This document shows, piece after piece, positions 1 to 5,468 of a stretch of DNA of 5,651 nt. Source of the DNA: a bacterium. Its GTDB lineage: Bacteria > Electryoneota > RPQS01. Within the stretch, counting starts at the first letter, position 1. The number at the start of each line of letters is the position of its first letter. Both the position numbers and the translations under genes were made by a program. The stretch covers positions 1 through 5,651 of the forward strand of contig JAHIZR010000169.1 of assembly GCA_018814465.1 (NCBI GenBank), given 5' to 3'. The notes under the pieces were generated by a model. That model was not told the origin of the DNA. It did no database searches and saw only the letters and a program-made list of their open reading frames with translations.

Positions 1-39
1 ACCCGGTAGCGTCGCACGGCAGTGCATCCTTTCTTATCT

Positions 40-75
40 CCCCCCACAACTTGGTTTGGGGGGACAAAAGGGGGG
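40..75. repeat. C6/G6 hairpin repeat, intergenic copy
   Basis: A run of six C (40-45) followed by ACAAC is separated by TTG from GTTTGGGGGG (54-63), then ACAAAA and a second run of six G (70-75). The C-run can pair with either G-run, so two alternative hairpins are possible. A closely related sequence with the same order of parts lies inside the secreted-protein gene at 3067-3101. The occurrence of the same composite motif in intergenic and coding DNA marks it as a dispersed repeat rather than part of a gene. Its family name is not known to me. Confidence 0.7.
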
Positions 76-193
76 TTCGGTTTCTCACGCCGCCGCTTCG
101 CCGAGTCTGATTCCATGAGAGCGCACCCCCTCTGTTTCACGAACGGTCGAATCTGGAGATTTAACGCGGCGTTAATTGGCTCCGACACAAATC

Positions 194-273
194 AGGCAAG
201 GCGGCTTCAGCCCCTTGTCTCAATGATTTTCAATGGGCTGAAGCCCATTGCCTCAGCTTAACCTACGCTTTCA
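194..273. repeat. Double-hairpin dispersed repeat, copy 1
   Basis: The left half (194-218) contains CAAGGCGGCT, a TC loop, then AGCCCCTTG, which is a hairpin with one bulged C. The right half (231-250) is CAATGGGCT-GA-AGCCCATTG, a perfect 9-bp stem, followed by CCTCAGCTTAA. The two halves are also roughly inverted copies of each other (AGGCAA...GGCTTCAGCC against GGGCTGAAGCCCATTGCCT), so the element could also fold as one large cruciform. Similarity to copy 2 continues to about 273 and is then lost in pyrimidine-rich sequence. The layout resembles REP/BIME-type paired palindromes, but no RAYT transposase is present in the window. Confidence 0.8.
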
Positions 274-298
274 TTCCCATCCCTCCGCCCCCATCTCC
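268..298. repeat. Pyrimidine-rich low-complexity tract, inverted partner at the right edge
   Basis: This stretch of CCCATCCCTCCGCCC-type sequence matches, by eye at about 27 of 31 positions with one gap, the reverse complement of the purine-rich tract at 5520-5550. It follows directly after the double-hairpin repeat. It is probably a low-complexity dispersed sequence and I see no coding or regulatory role for it. Confidence 0.45.
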
Positions 299-358
299 TT
301 CTAAGCTCATATATAATATATAGTTTAAATTAATTGTTGTATATACAGTCCCATATAC

Positions 359-387
359 TTGACAAATGTCATTTTCTGTATTATATT
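359..387 (+). promoter_or_regulatory. Near-consensus sigma70-type promoter with overlapping inverted repeat
   Basis: A perfect -35 hexamer TTGACA (359-364) is followed after 17 bp by TATATT (382-387), five of six matches to the -10 consensus, in a strongly AT-rich context. The -35 box lies within a short perfect inverted repeat TGACA-AA-TGTCA (360-371) that could be an operator. Transcription would begin near 394. No ORF of useful size follows until the regulator gene 545 bp downstream, so the product could be a long leader or a non-coding RNA, or the match could be chance in AT-rich DNA. Groups such as Bacteroidota use a different promoter consensus, which lowers confidence. Confidence 0.4.
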
Positions 388-572
388 ATGTCCGCATCGA
401 TCATTCCGTCAATCCCTACATAAGTACCGATTGAGGCACTGATAGGCCCTGTTTTTAGATCTGAAATAGCCGTTAATCGAGCTACAAATACTATTTATAC
501 AGCAGTTAACGGAGTTCGTTCGGTTAAAAAAAGTTTTTCACTACATTATGAATAGTAGCCGATCTACAAGCG

Positions 573-650
573 AGGCAAGGCGGCTTCAGCCCCTTGTAGC
601 GTGACAGACAATGGGCTAAAGCCCATTGCCTCAGCTTAATCTCCGTTTCA
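573..650. repeat. Double-hairpin dispersed repeat, copy 2
   Basis: The left 25 bases (573-597) are identical to copy 1. The right 31 bases (609-639) differ at one position, in the hairpin loop (AA instead of GA). The spacer between the halves differs in sequence and length (11 against 12 nt), showing that the two hairpins are the conserved units. The left hairpin is flanked by an extra perfect 7-bp inverted repeat, CTACAAG (564-570) and CTTGTAG (593-599). Copy 1 has a different but still mostly pairing sequence in the equivalent place. Similarity extends through CAGCTTAA to about 650, with one gap. Confidence 0.8.
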
Positions 651-801
651 GGTTTCGTCCTTTGATTCCTCTCCGATTTCATCCGCCTCTTTTGCGATGC
701 TATTGAGAAGCAGGAGAGGCAATCAGGATAGCTTGTTAGCCATGCGGAACTTTCGGTGATTCGGGGTAGTATCACTGGATAACCGCGAAAAAAGTGCGAA
801 T

Positions 802-826
802 ACTGGAGTTTCAACTCCGTTTTAAT
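802..826 (+). terminator. Possible weak intrinsic terminator or hairpin
   Basis: GGAGTT (805-810), a TC turn and AACTCC (813-818) form a 6-bp stem that can be extended by AC/GT around a bulged T, followed by TTTTAAT. It resembles a short rho-independent terminator for a transcript entering from the left, such as one from the promoter at 359-387. The two-base loop would in practice open to four, leaving a weak stem. Confidence 0.3.
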
Positions 827-860
827 AATTATTTATAATGGGATAATTTCCGTCATGTTA

Positions 861-889
861 TTGCGCTCTCTAACTTTTTTTCGTATATT
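861..889 (+). promoter_or_regulatory. Candidate promoter of the DtxR-family regulator gene
   Basis: TTGCGC (861-866) and TATATT (884-889) are separated by 17 bp, which would give a start point near 896 and a leader of about 42 nt. A 5-bp inverted repeat, TGAGA (894-898) and TCTCA (914-918), sits just past the start point and could be an operator for autoregulation, though so short a repeat is easily chance. An alternative is a consensus -10 TATAAT at 834-839, which has no good -35 box. That site lies within the inverted repeat AATTAT (827-832) / ATAATT (843-848). Confidence 0.3.
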
Positions 890-937
890 GTCCTGAGAGT
901 AATAACTAACAAATCTCAATAAAGTAGTGATAACCTT

Positions 938-1423
938 ATGGAAAATCATACCCCTAAGAATGAGAATGGGTTGACCCCAACCCGCGAGAACTACCTCCGC
1001 ACCCTCTTTCAGCTTTCCCGATCCGGAGAGGGCGTCCGCCTCACCGACTTAGCCCGCGCCGAAGGCGTCCGCCTTCCCACCGCTCGTCATGCAGTTAACT
1101 GCTTGAGAGACTTGGGTTTTGCCGCGCAGGAAAATTATGGCCGCATTCAGTTGACCGAAAAGGGTCAAGTTTTGGGCCAGGAAATCTGCAATCGCTTCGA
1201 GCTGACTCGCAAATTCCTGATCGAGGTTTTGGGAGTGCAGGGTGAAGCCGCCGAACATGAGGCTTGTATCATGGAGCATCACCTGAGCGACGCGACCTTG
1301 GAACGCATCGCGGTGTTTGTCAATCATGTGACCGCCTGCCCCGGCGGAAGCGAAAAGGGCCCGGACTGTATCCTGAATCTTCGCGATGATGTGAAGCTGC
1401 AGGCCAACGGCAAGTATGCGTAA
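938..1423 (+). CDS. DtxR/MntR-family metal-dependent transcriptional regulator, short form
   Basis: This 161-residue cytoplasmic protein is expected to repress metal-uptake or homeostasis genes when it binds a divalent metal. Residues 12-24 (LTPTRENYLRTLF) match the start of the DtxR/MntR winged helix; residues 34-60 form the helix-turn-helix, NYGRIQLTEKG (66-76) is the wing, and 80-130 is the dimerisation and metal-binding domain with FLIEVLGV and EACIMEHHLSD. Aligned without gaps to DtxR (offset 8), C110, E113 and H114 match primary-site ligands C102, E105 and H106. Met10 is replaced by N18, and ancillary ligands H79, E83 and H98 are replaced by F87, R91 and E106. The SH3-like third domain of DtxR is absent, and a short tail with two cysteines (134, 144) follows. 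The ATG lacks a clear Shine-Dalgarno. The gene stands alone, with no metal transporter beside it. Family assignment is secure; the metal sensed is not. Confidence 0.9.
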   Translation: MENHTPKNENGLTPTRENYLRTLFQLSRSGEGVRLTDLARAEGVRLPTARHAVNCLRDLGFAAQENYGRIQLTEKGQVLGQEICNRFELTRKFLIEVLGVQGEAAEHEACIMEHHLSDATLERIAVFVNHVTACPGGSEKGPDCILNLRDDVKLQANGKYA

Positions 1424-1470
1424 TACTTTGCGCTGATTCTTAGCAGAGTTCGAAAAATTTGCTTATTATG

Positions 1471-1505
1471 AACGGAGAAGCGATAAACTTCTCCGTTTTT
1501 ATTTT
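1471..1505 (+). terminator. Rho-independent terminator after the regulator gene
   Basis: AACGGAGAAG (1471-1480) and CTTCTCCGTT (1488-1497) form a perfect 10-bp stem around the 7-nt loop CGATAAA, followed by a T-rich tract through 1505. It lies 47 bp after the regulator stop codon and points the same way. On the opposite strand there is no T-tract, so it is one-directional. It separates the regulator from the glycosyltransferase unit. Confidence 0.9.
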
Positions 1506-1528
1506 GTGATAAATTGCACAGGTGGCTT

Positions 1529-2854
1529 GTGAATTCACGATCCATATTGCCAGCTTTGATTCTGCTGGGCGCGTTGCTGCGGTTGGTCGCGATTGATATG
1601 CGTCCGCCGGGAACGCCGCTCTACGCGCCGGATGAGCCGGACTATGTCGAGCTCTCCACGAACCTGTGGCTGGGCGACGGCTACCGGTTGGAAGGGCACG
1701 CTACGGCTTACCGGGATATGCTCTTTCCCGCATTGGCGGCTGGGATTTTCAAGCTGACTGAAGGTTCCTTGCGGGCGGTGCAGTACTTTCAGTTGATATT
1801 GGGCTGCCTGACGGGGTGGCTGCTGTATCTTATCGGGCGCAAGCGGGTGACGGAAAAGTGGGCGCTGATATTGTGCGGGATCTGGATGGTTTATCCGTTA
1901 GCGGTGATCTATCCGTCGCTGTTCGTGACCGAGACGCTGTTCATGTTTCTGCTGCTGCTCTGCTTTGTCTGGTATGATAAGCTGGAGGCGGAGCGGTCGG
2001 TGGTGAATATGGCACTGCTCGGTTTATTGCTGGGACTGCTCTGTCTATCACGCGCGCCGGGGAGTTTCATGGTGGCCTCGGTTTTGATTTATGTGGTGCT
2101 GATTCGCTATGAAATCGCGTGGCGGGAGCGCTTTCGCACGGCGGCGATTGTGCTGACGGTGTGCTTGGTTGTCGTCTTGCCGTGGATGATTCGAAACTAT
2201 GTGGTGGTGGACAGTTTTTCGCTGAACACCAACGGCGGGATGAATTTGTTTATCGGCAATAATCCGGAAGCGCGCGGATCGTATTATTTGAATGATGAGA
2301 TGCTGCTGCGGACGAATAATCTGGCGCCGACGGAAGCGGGCCGGGATCGCGCCTGCCGGACGCTGGCCAAGGAGTATTTCTGGGGAAATTTCCGGCATTC
2401 GCTGGATCTGTGGCCGAAGAAATTCGCGCACTTTTGGTCGACGGATATGGCGATGCTGACTCATTATTTGCCGTTGCGGGGTTCGACGTCGTTGGCGGAG
2501 TCGCTGCGGGCCATGCCGGCGTGGAGTCTGTTAGTGATGGCGATTCCGTATTGTCTGATTGTGATGATGGGGACGGCGGGATTTTATCTGGTGAAGCATT
2601 TTCCGACGCGCGGCTTGTTTATTCTGCACATTTTCTGGACGGTGTTCGCCGCCTTTGTGACTTATGGGCTGCCGCGCTATCATTATCCGGTGATGCCCGC
2701 GCTGATGATCGGGATGGTGGTCTATCTGGAGCGCAAGCCGTGGCAGGGGGCTCCCTCATGGCGGCGCAACTTCCTGCTGGCGGTGCTGGGACTGTTCGGC
2801 GGCATCTGGCTGTTTGAGGTGGCCACGATCACGGGATTTTACTCGATTGGGTAG
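1529..2854 (+). CDS. GT-C family 39 (ArnT/PMT-like) membrane glycosyltransferase
   Basis: This polytopic inner-membrane protein (441 residues from GTG) probably transfers a sugar from a polyprenyl-phosphate donor to an acceptor on the outer face of the membrane. About eleven hydrophobic segments are visible, near residues 6-22, 83-103, 110-128, 133-149, 158-174, 179-194, 203-220, 332-355, 362-379, 386-400 and 415-433. The first outer loop carries the acidic pair D35-E36 (APDEPDYVELS), where GT-C enzymes keep their catalytic aspartate. Other family signatures are TETLF near 134, PWMIRNY (218-224), NGGMNLFIGNNP (235-246) and RYHYPVMP (383-390). GTG 1529 is preferred because AGGTGG lies just upstream. 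A TTG at 1514 adds five residues but has no ribosome site. A TG-extended GATAAA (1505-1513) just after the terminator could be the promoter. The stop is 4 bp before the next gene. The sugar and acceptor cannot be read from the sequence. Confidence 0.85.
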   Translation: MNSRSILPALILLGALLRLVAIDMRPPGTPLYAPDEPDYVELSTNLWLGDGYRLEGHATAYRDMLFPALAAGIFKLTEGSLRAVQYFQLILGCLTGWLLYLIGRKRVTEKWALILCGIWMVYPLAVIYPSLFVTETLFMFLLLLCFVWYDKLEAERSVVNMALLGLLLGLLCLSRAPGSFMVASVLIYVVLIRYEIAWRERFRTAAIVLTVCLVVVLPWMIRNYVVVDSFSLNTNGGMNLFIGNNPEARGSYYLNDEMLLRTNNLAPTEAGRDRACRTLAKEYFWGNFRHSLDLWPKKFAHFWSTDMAMLTHYLPLRGSTSLAESLRAMPAWSLLVMAIPYCLIVMMGTAGFYLVKHFPTRGLFILHIFWTVFAAFVTYGLPRYHYPVMPALMIGMVVYLERKPWQGAPSWRRNFLLAVLGLFGGIWLFEVATITGFYSIG

Positions 2855-2858
2855 AGGA
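2853..2858 (+). promoter_or_regulatory. Ribosome binding site overlapping the glycosyltransferase stop codon
   Basis: AGAGGA overlaps the TAG stop (2852-2854) of the glycosyltransferase and directly abuts the ATG at 2859, so the spacing is shorter than usual. The arrangement suggests translational coupling of the two genes. It also supports ATG 2859 over the upstream in-frame TTG at 2814, which lacks such a site and would add a non-signal-like arginine-rich leader. Confidence 0.55.
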
Positions 2859-5468
2859 ATGAAACGATATAGAAGATACTTCATTCAAATTCTGTTTCCG
2901 ATGGTTGCTTCAGCAGCTCTCTGCCAGACCGGCTCTCACTCCGCGTTTTTCGTGGCGAACGAGGGGCAATGGCCGGGCGAGTTTGCTTTCCGGTACGATG
3001 GCGGCGGGGGAAGCTGGTTTGTGACCAAGGATGGCTTGACGATTGATTTGAAGCGTTATGAGGTTTCCCCCCAAACTGGGTTTGGGGGGACGGAAGGGGG
3101 GTATTCAGATCGTGATCCTTTCGGAGACCGCGAACCGGAGCCGCGTTCAGTCAAAGGCCATGTGATCAAGTTAAACCTCGTTCGTAATGATTCATTCCGG
3201 CCGCGCGGGGACGCATGGCTCGGCGGAGATATTGAGGACGCACGGCTCGGCGGAGATTTTCAAGACGCACAGGTTGGAGAAGAGTTCCGGGCACCCGGGG
3301 ACGGGCGCCTCGGCGGAGAGTCCGCTGTAGAAGCACACAGCTGTGTGCCCCTACTGGAGGGAAAAGACAAGCTCGCCTCCTACAGCAACTACTTCCTTGG
3401 TCAGGACAGTACCAAATGGCGGAGTCGGGTCGGGCATTATCGAACGGTAATCGCCAAAGAGGTCTGGCCGGGGATTGATGTGGAATACCGTGCGGAACCG
3501 CAAGGTGTGGAGATGGTCTTCCGTGTTCAGCCGGGAGCCGATGTAGATCAGATTCAGGTTGAGTATGAAGGTTTGGATGCGCCACTATCGGTTGATAATA
3601 AAGGGAATCTTGTCCTGAAAACGTCGTTAGGCAACCTGATCGAGGAAGCGCCCTTTGCCTATCAAACCGAGAACCGCCGTCAGCGCGAGGTAGCTGTGCA
3701 CTATGAACTGACAACTAATGGTTATCGTTTCGTCGCAGAGAGCTACGACCGCAATCATGAACTGGTAATTGATCCGCTGATTTACAGCACCTACTGCGGG
3801 GGCAGTGAGGTAGGTGATACTTTTAATAGTATTGTAATTGATGATGAAAATAATAAGGTTTTCGGGGGTGAGACATATGCAGAAGACTTCCCGATCACTG
3901 AGGGAGCTTATCAGGATTCTCTCAATTCACAGGCAGATGGTGTCATTGCCAAGTTCTCACCAAACGGTCGGAATCTTCTCTTTTCGACCTACATTGGCGG
4001 ACCGGACTATGATTACATAAAAACAGCTGTCTTAGCTTCGGAATCCACAATCTGGTTTTCTGGACGCTCAGGGGATGGGACATGCAGTCCGGGCTGGCCA
4101 TTGGTGAATGCGGTAGACTCAATCTGCGGCGGCGAAGTCGAAGGAATTTTCGGCCTATTGTCCACGGATGGTACCGATCTTGAATTCAGTTCCTATTGGG
4201 GCGGTGAGGGGGCCGACAGAATTTATAACTGCGGTATAGATGAATTTGGAAACATCTATCTCGTCGGTTCAACATCATCCCCCGACTTCGTTTCCACGCC
4301 GGGCGCTCTTTTCGAAGAATTTCCAGGAGGTGCCAGTGCTTTTATCACACGTATCAGTCCGGAGCCAATCACGATAGCCTATTCTTCTTTTTTCCCCGGG
4401 AGTTCGAGTTCGGCTTTCTACGGGCTTCAGGTTGTTTCAGCCAACAATATCTGGATTTCAGGTAAGGCCAGGGGCGAGATTGTGATCACGGAGGACGCCT
4501 ATCAGCAGGCACCAATTATCGATTCATTTAATCAGTTCTTCGTGCAGTTGGATCTGGTCAATAACCAAGTTCTTTATTCCACATATTTCTGCGGCCCGGA
4601 TTATGATTGGTTTCATGTGAAAACTCTGGATTCTAACCATCTCTTGATTTATGGCTATACGCAATCACCGACATGGCCCGTTTCCGAAAATGCATTTGAT
4701 CCTATCCCGCCGGTTAATTCCCGACAAAAGGGATACATCGCAATCCTTCAACTCCCGGATTCGATCAGCCATGCGACTTATTTGGGCGGGATAACTTTAG
4801 ATGAAATTGATCATTTAAATGTGGATTCGGATGGCTCATTTATTCTGGCTGGTCGTACAGGCAGTATTGATTTCCCGGTGACGCCGGATGCCTATGATTC
4901 TACACTTAATACGACGGTGGAGGAATTTGTGGGTGATATGTTTTTTTGCAGGATGAGTTCGGATTTGTCGACGCTATTGTATTCGACGTATTTGGGCGGC
5001 TGGTTTATTGATTGGTGTGAAGGGGCTGCCTTGGAAGCTCCGAGTAAGCTTTGGATTTGCGGTGTTGCAGGAGAAACGGATTGGCCGATAACAGAGGACG
5101 CATATCAGCCGGAGGTCGCCGAAGGCAGCTGGGGCGGGGATGCATACTTTCTGTGTTTTGAGCTTCCCGGCTACAATTCGATTGTACAACGAACACCCTT
5201 CATGCCTGATAAGTTTTCTTTATCGATTTACCCAAATCCCTTCAATCCCTCCACAACGATCTCCTTTACATTGCCGAGACAGGCACAGACCTCGCTTGAA
5301 GTGTTCAATGTGCTCGGGCAAGCGATTTACACGGTTGACTTGGGGCAGTTGCCGGCAGGGGAATACCATCATCTGCTGGATGCCGCGAGTCTGCCGTCGG
5401 GAACGTATCTGACAAGACTCGATGCGGGGGAAATGCAGAAGGTGAAGAAGATGGCGGTGGTGAGATAG
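2859..5468 (+). CDS. Secreted SBBP beta-propeller protein with DUF7948-like N-terminus and T9SS sorting domain
   Basis: This 869-residue protein is exported and probably displayed on or released from the cell surface; no enzymatic motif is seen. Residues 1-22 are a signal peptide (MKRYRRYF, then a hydrophobic core), likely cut after A19 or C22. Residues 29-306 resemble the DUF7948 domain (FVANEGQWP, NYFLGQDSTKW, VWPGIDVEY, LVIDP). It is interrupted by two repeat-derived segments, at about 69-83 (SPQTGFGGTEGG) and 116-168 (9-residue repeats like DARLGGDFQ, then EAHSCVPLLEG). Seven YSTYxGG-type motifs begin near 309, 375, 443, 508, 573, 638 and 708, spaced 65-70 residues, alternating with DFPITEGAYQ-type motifs. 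This fits a seven-bladed SBBP propeller, with the fourth copy (YSSFFPGS) degenerate. Residues 786-869 form a type A T9SS sorting domain (YPNPFNPSTTISF, VFNVLGQ, LPSGTYL). The gene is intact and 4 bp after the GT-C gene. Its ligand or role is unknown. Confidence 0.92.
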   Translation: MKRYRRYFIQILFPMVASAALCQTGSHSAFFVANEGQWPGEFAFRYDGGGGSWFVTKDGLTIDLKRYEVSPQTGFGGTEGGYSDRDPFGDREPEPRSVKGHVIKLNLVRNDSFRPRGDAWLGGDIEDARLGGDFQDAQVGEEFRAPGDGRLGGESAVEAHSCVPLLEGKDKLASYSNYFLGQDSTKWRSRVGHYRTVIAKEVWPGIDVEYRAEPQGVEMVFRVQPGADVDQIQVEYEGLDAPLSVDNKGNLVLKTSLGNLIEEAPFAYQTENRRQREVAVHYELTTNGYRFVAESYDRNHELVIDPLIYSTYCGGSEVGDTFNSIVIDDENNKVFGGETYAEDFPITEGAYQDSLNSQADGVIAKFSPNGRNLLFSTYIGGPDYDYIKTAVLASESTIWFSGRSGDGTCSPGWPLVNAVDSICGGEVEGIFGLLSTDGTDLEFSSYWGGEGADRIYNCGIDEFGNIYLVGSTSSPDFVSTPGALFEEFPGGASAFITRISPEPITIAYSSFFPGSSSSAFYGLQVVSANNIWISGKARGEIVITEDAYQQAPIIDSFNQFFVQLDLVNNQVLYSTYFCGPDYDWFHVKTLDSNHLLIYGYTQSPTWPVSENAFDPIPPVNSRQKGYIAILQLPDSISHATYLGGITLDEIDHLNVDSDGSFILAGRTGSIDFPVTPDAYDSTLNTTVEEFVGDMFFCRMSSDLSTLLYSTYLGGWFIDWCEGAALEAPSKLWICGVAGETDWPITEDAYQPEVAEGSWGGDAYFLCFELPGYNSIVQRTPFMPDKFSLSIYPNPFNPSTTISFTLPRQAQTSLEVFNVLGQAIYTVDLGQLPAGEYHHLLDAASLPSGTYLTRLDAGEMQKVKKMAVVR
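3067..3101. repeat. C6/G6 hairpin repeat inside the secreted-protein gene
   Basis: CCCCCCAAAC (3067-3076), a TGG loop and GTTTGGGGGG (3080-3089) form a perfect 10-bp hairpin, followed by ACGGAA and a second run of six G (3096-3101). The order and spacing match the intergenic copy at 40-75. It is read in frame as SPQTGFGGTEGG in a loop of the N-terminal domain, between the conserved segments GLTIDLKRYE and KGHVIKLNLV. It looks like an insertion tolerated by the host protein. Confidence 0.7.
3201..3354. repeat. In-frame composite repeat: 27-bp tandem units plus terminal palindrome
   Basis: Three contiguous 27-bp units begin with GACGCA at 3210, 3237 and 3264 and share a core like GGCTCGGCGGAGA. 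A fourth, diverged partial unit lies at 3300-3323, again preceded by CGGGG as unit 1 is. A 28-bp palindrome follows at 3327-3354, with inner arms GCACACAG/CTGTGTGC perfect and GTAG/CTAC at the ends; only two base pairs mismatch. The block encodes DAxLGGDxx-type 9-residue repeats and then VEAHSCVPLL, and replaces what is normally a short linker before the NYFLGxD motif. Units are adjacent with no spacers, so this is not a CRISPR array. Confidence 0.75.

Larger units (their letters stand above)
1..937. other. Long gene-free region rich in dispersed repeats
   Basis: No credible protein gene is seen in these 937 bases. The reading frames that stay open here run through the repeats and have no ribosome binding site or recognisable protein motif. 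The content is a C6/G6 hairpin element near the left edge, two copies of a double-hairpin repeat about 379 bp apart, pyrimidine-rich sequence after each copy, an AT-rich block around 301-400 with a promoter-like sequence, and the probable control region of the downstream regulator gene at about 800-937. Bases 1-39 show nothing recognisable. A small unannotated RNA cannot be excluded. Confidence 0.6.

Noticed and set aside
22..261. 79-codon open frame on the + strand
   Set aside because: It runs through the C6/G6 repeat and the first double-hairpin repeat, has no ribosome site and no protein-like conservation signal. Its LSPPTTWFGGTKGG segment is the translated repeat.
388..423. 11-codon ORF (MSASIIPSIPT) just after the promoter-like sequence
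   Set aside because: The predicted transcript would begin after its ATG, there is no ribosome site, and it has no run of one amino acid as a typical attenuator leader would.
524..814. 96-codon open frame on the - strand
   Set aside because: It reads across the second double-hairpin repeat and low-complexity sequence. No domain, signal or start context is visible, so it is probably spurious.
2410..2817. 135-codon + strand frame and a 138-codon - strand frame (2048-2464) within the glycosyltransferase gene
   Set aside because: Both are out-of-frame shadows of a well-supported membrane protein whose family motifs lie in the other frame.
2814..2858. Upstream in-frame TTG start for the secreted protein
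   Set aside because: It would overlap the end of the glycosyltransferase and put an arginine-rich, non-hydrophobic stretch before a good signal peptide that begins at ATG 2859 next to a ribosome site.
2910..2924. Lipoprotein signal (cysteine C22 after ASAAL)
   Set aside because: The residue before the cysteine is leucine, not the Gly, Ala or Ser of a lipobox, so ordinary signal peptidase I cleavage is more likely, as expected for T9SS cargo.
3210..3323. Possible CRISPR-like array of 27-bp repeats
   Set aside because: The units are directly adjacent or nearly so, with no unique spacers, and lie within a long open reading frame. No cas genes are present.
3166..3714. 182-codon open frame on the - strand inside the secreted-protein gene
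   Set aside because: It is the complement of the DUF7948-like domain and the in-frame repeats. Its apparent arginine-rich periodicity comes from the 27-bp tandem units.
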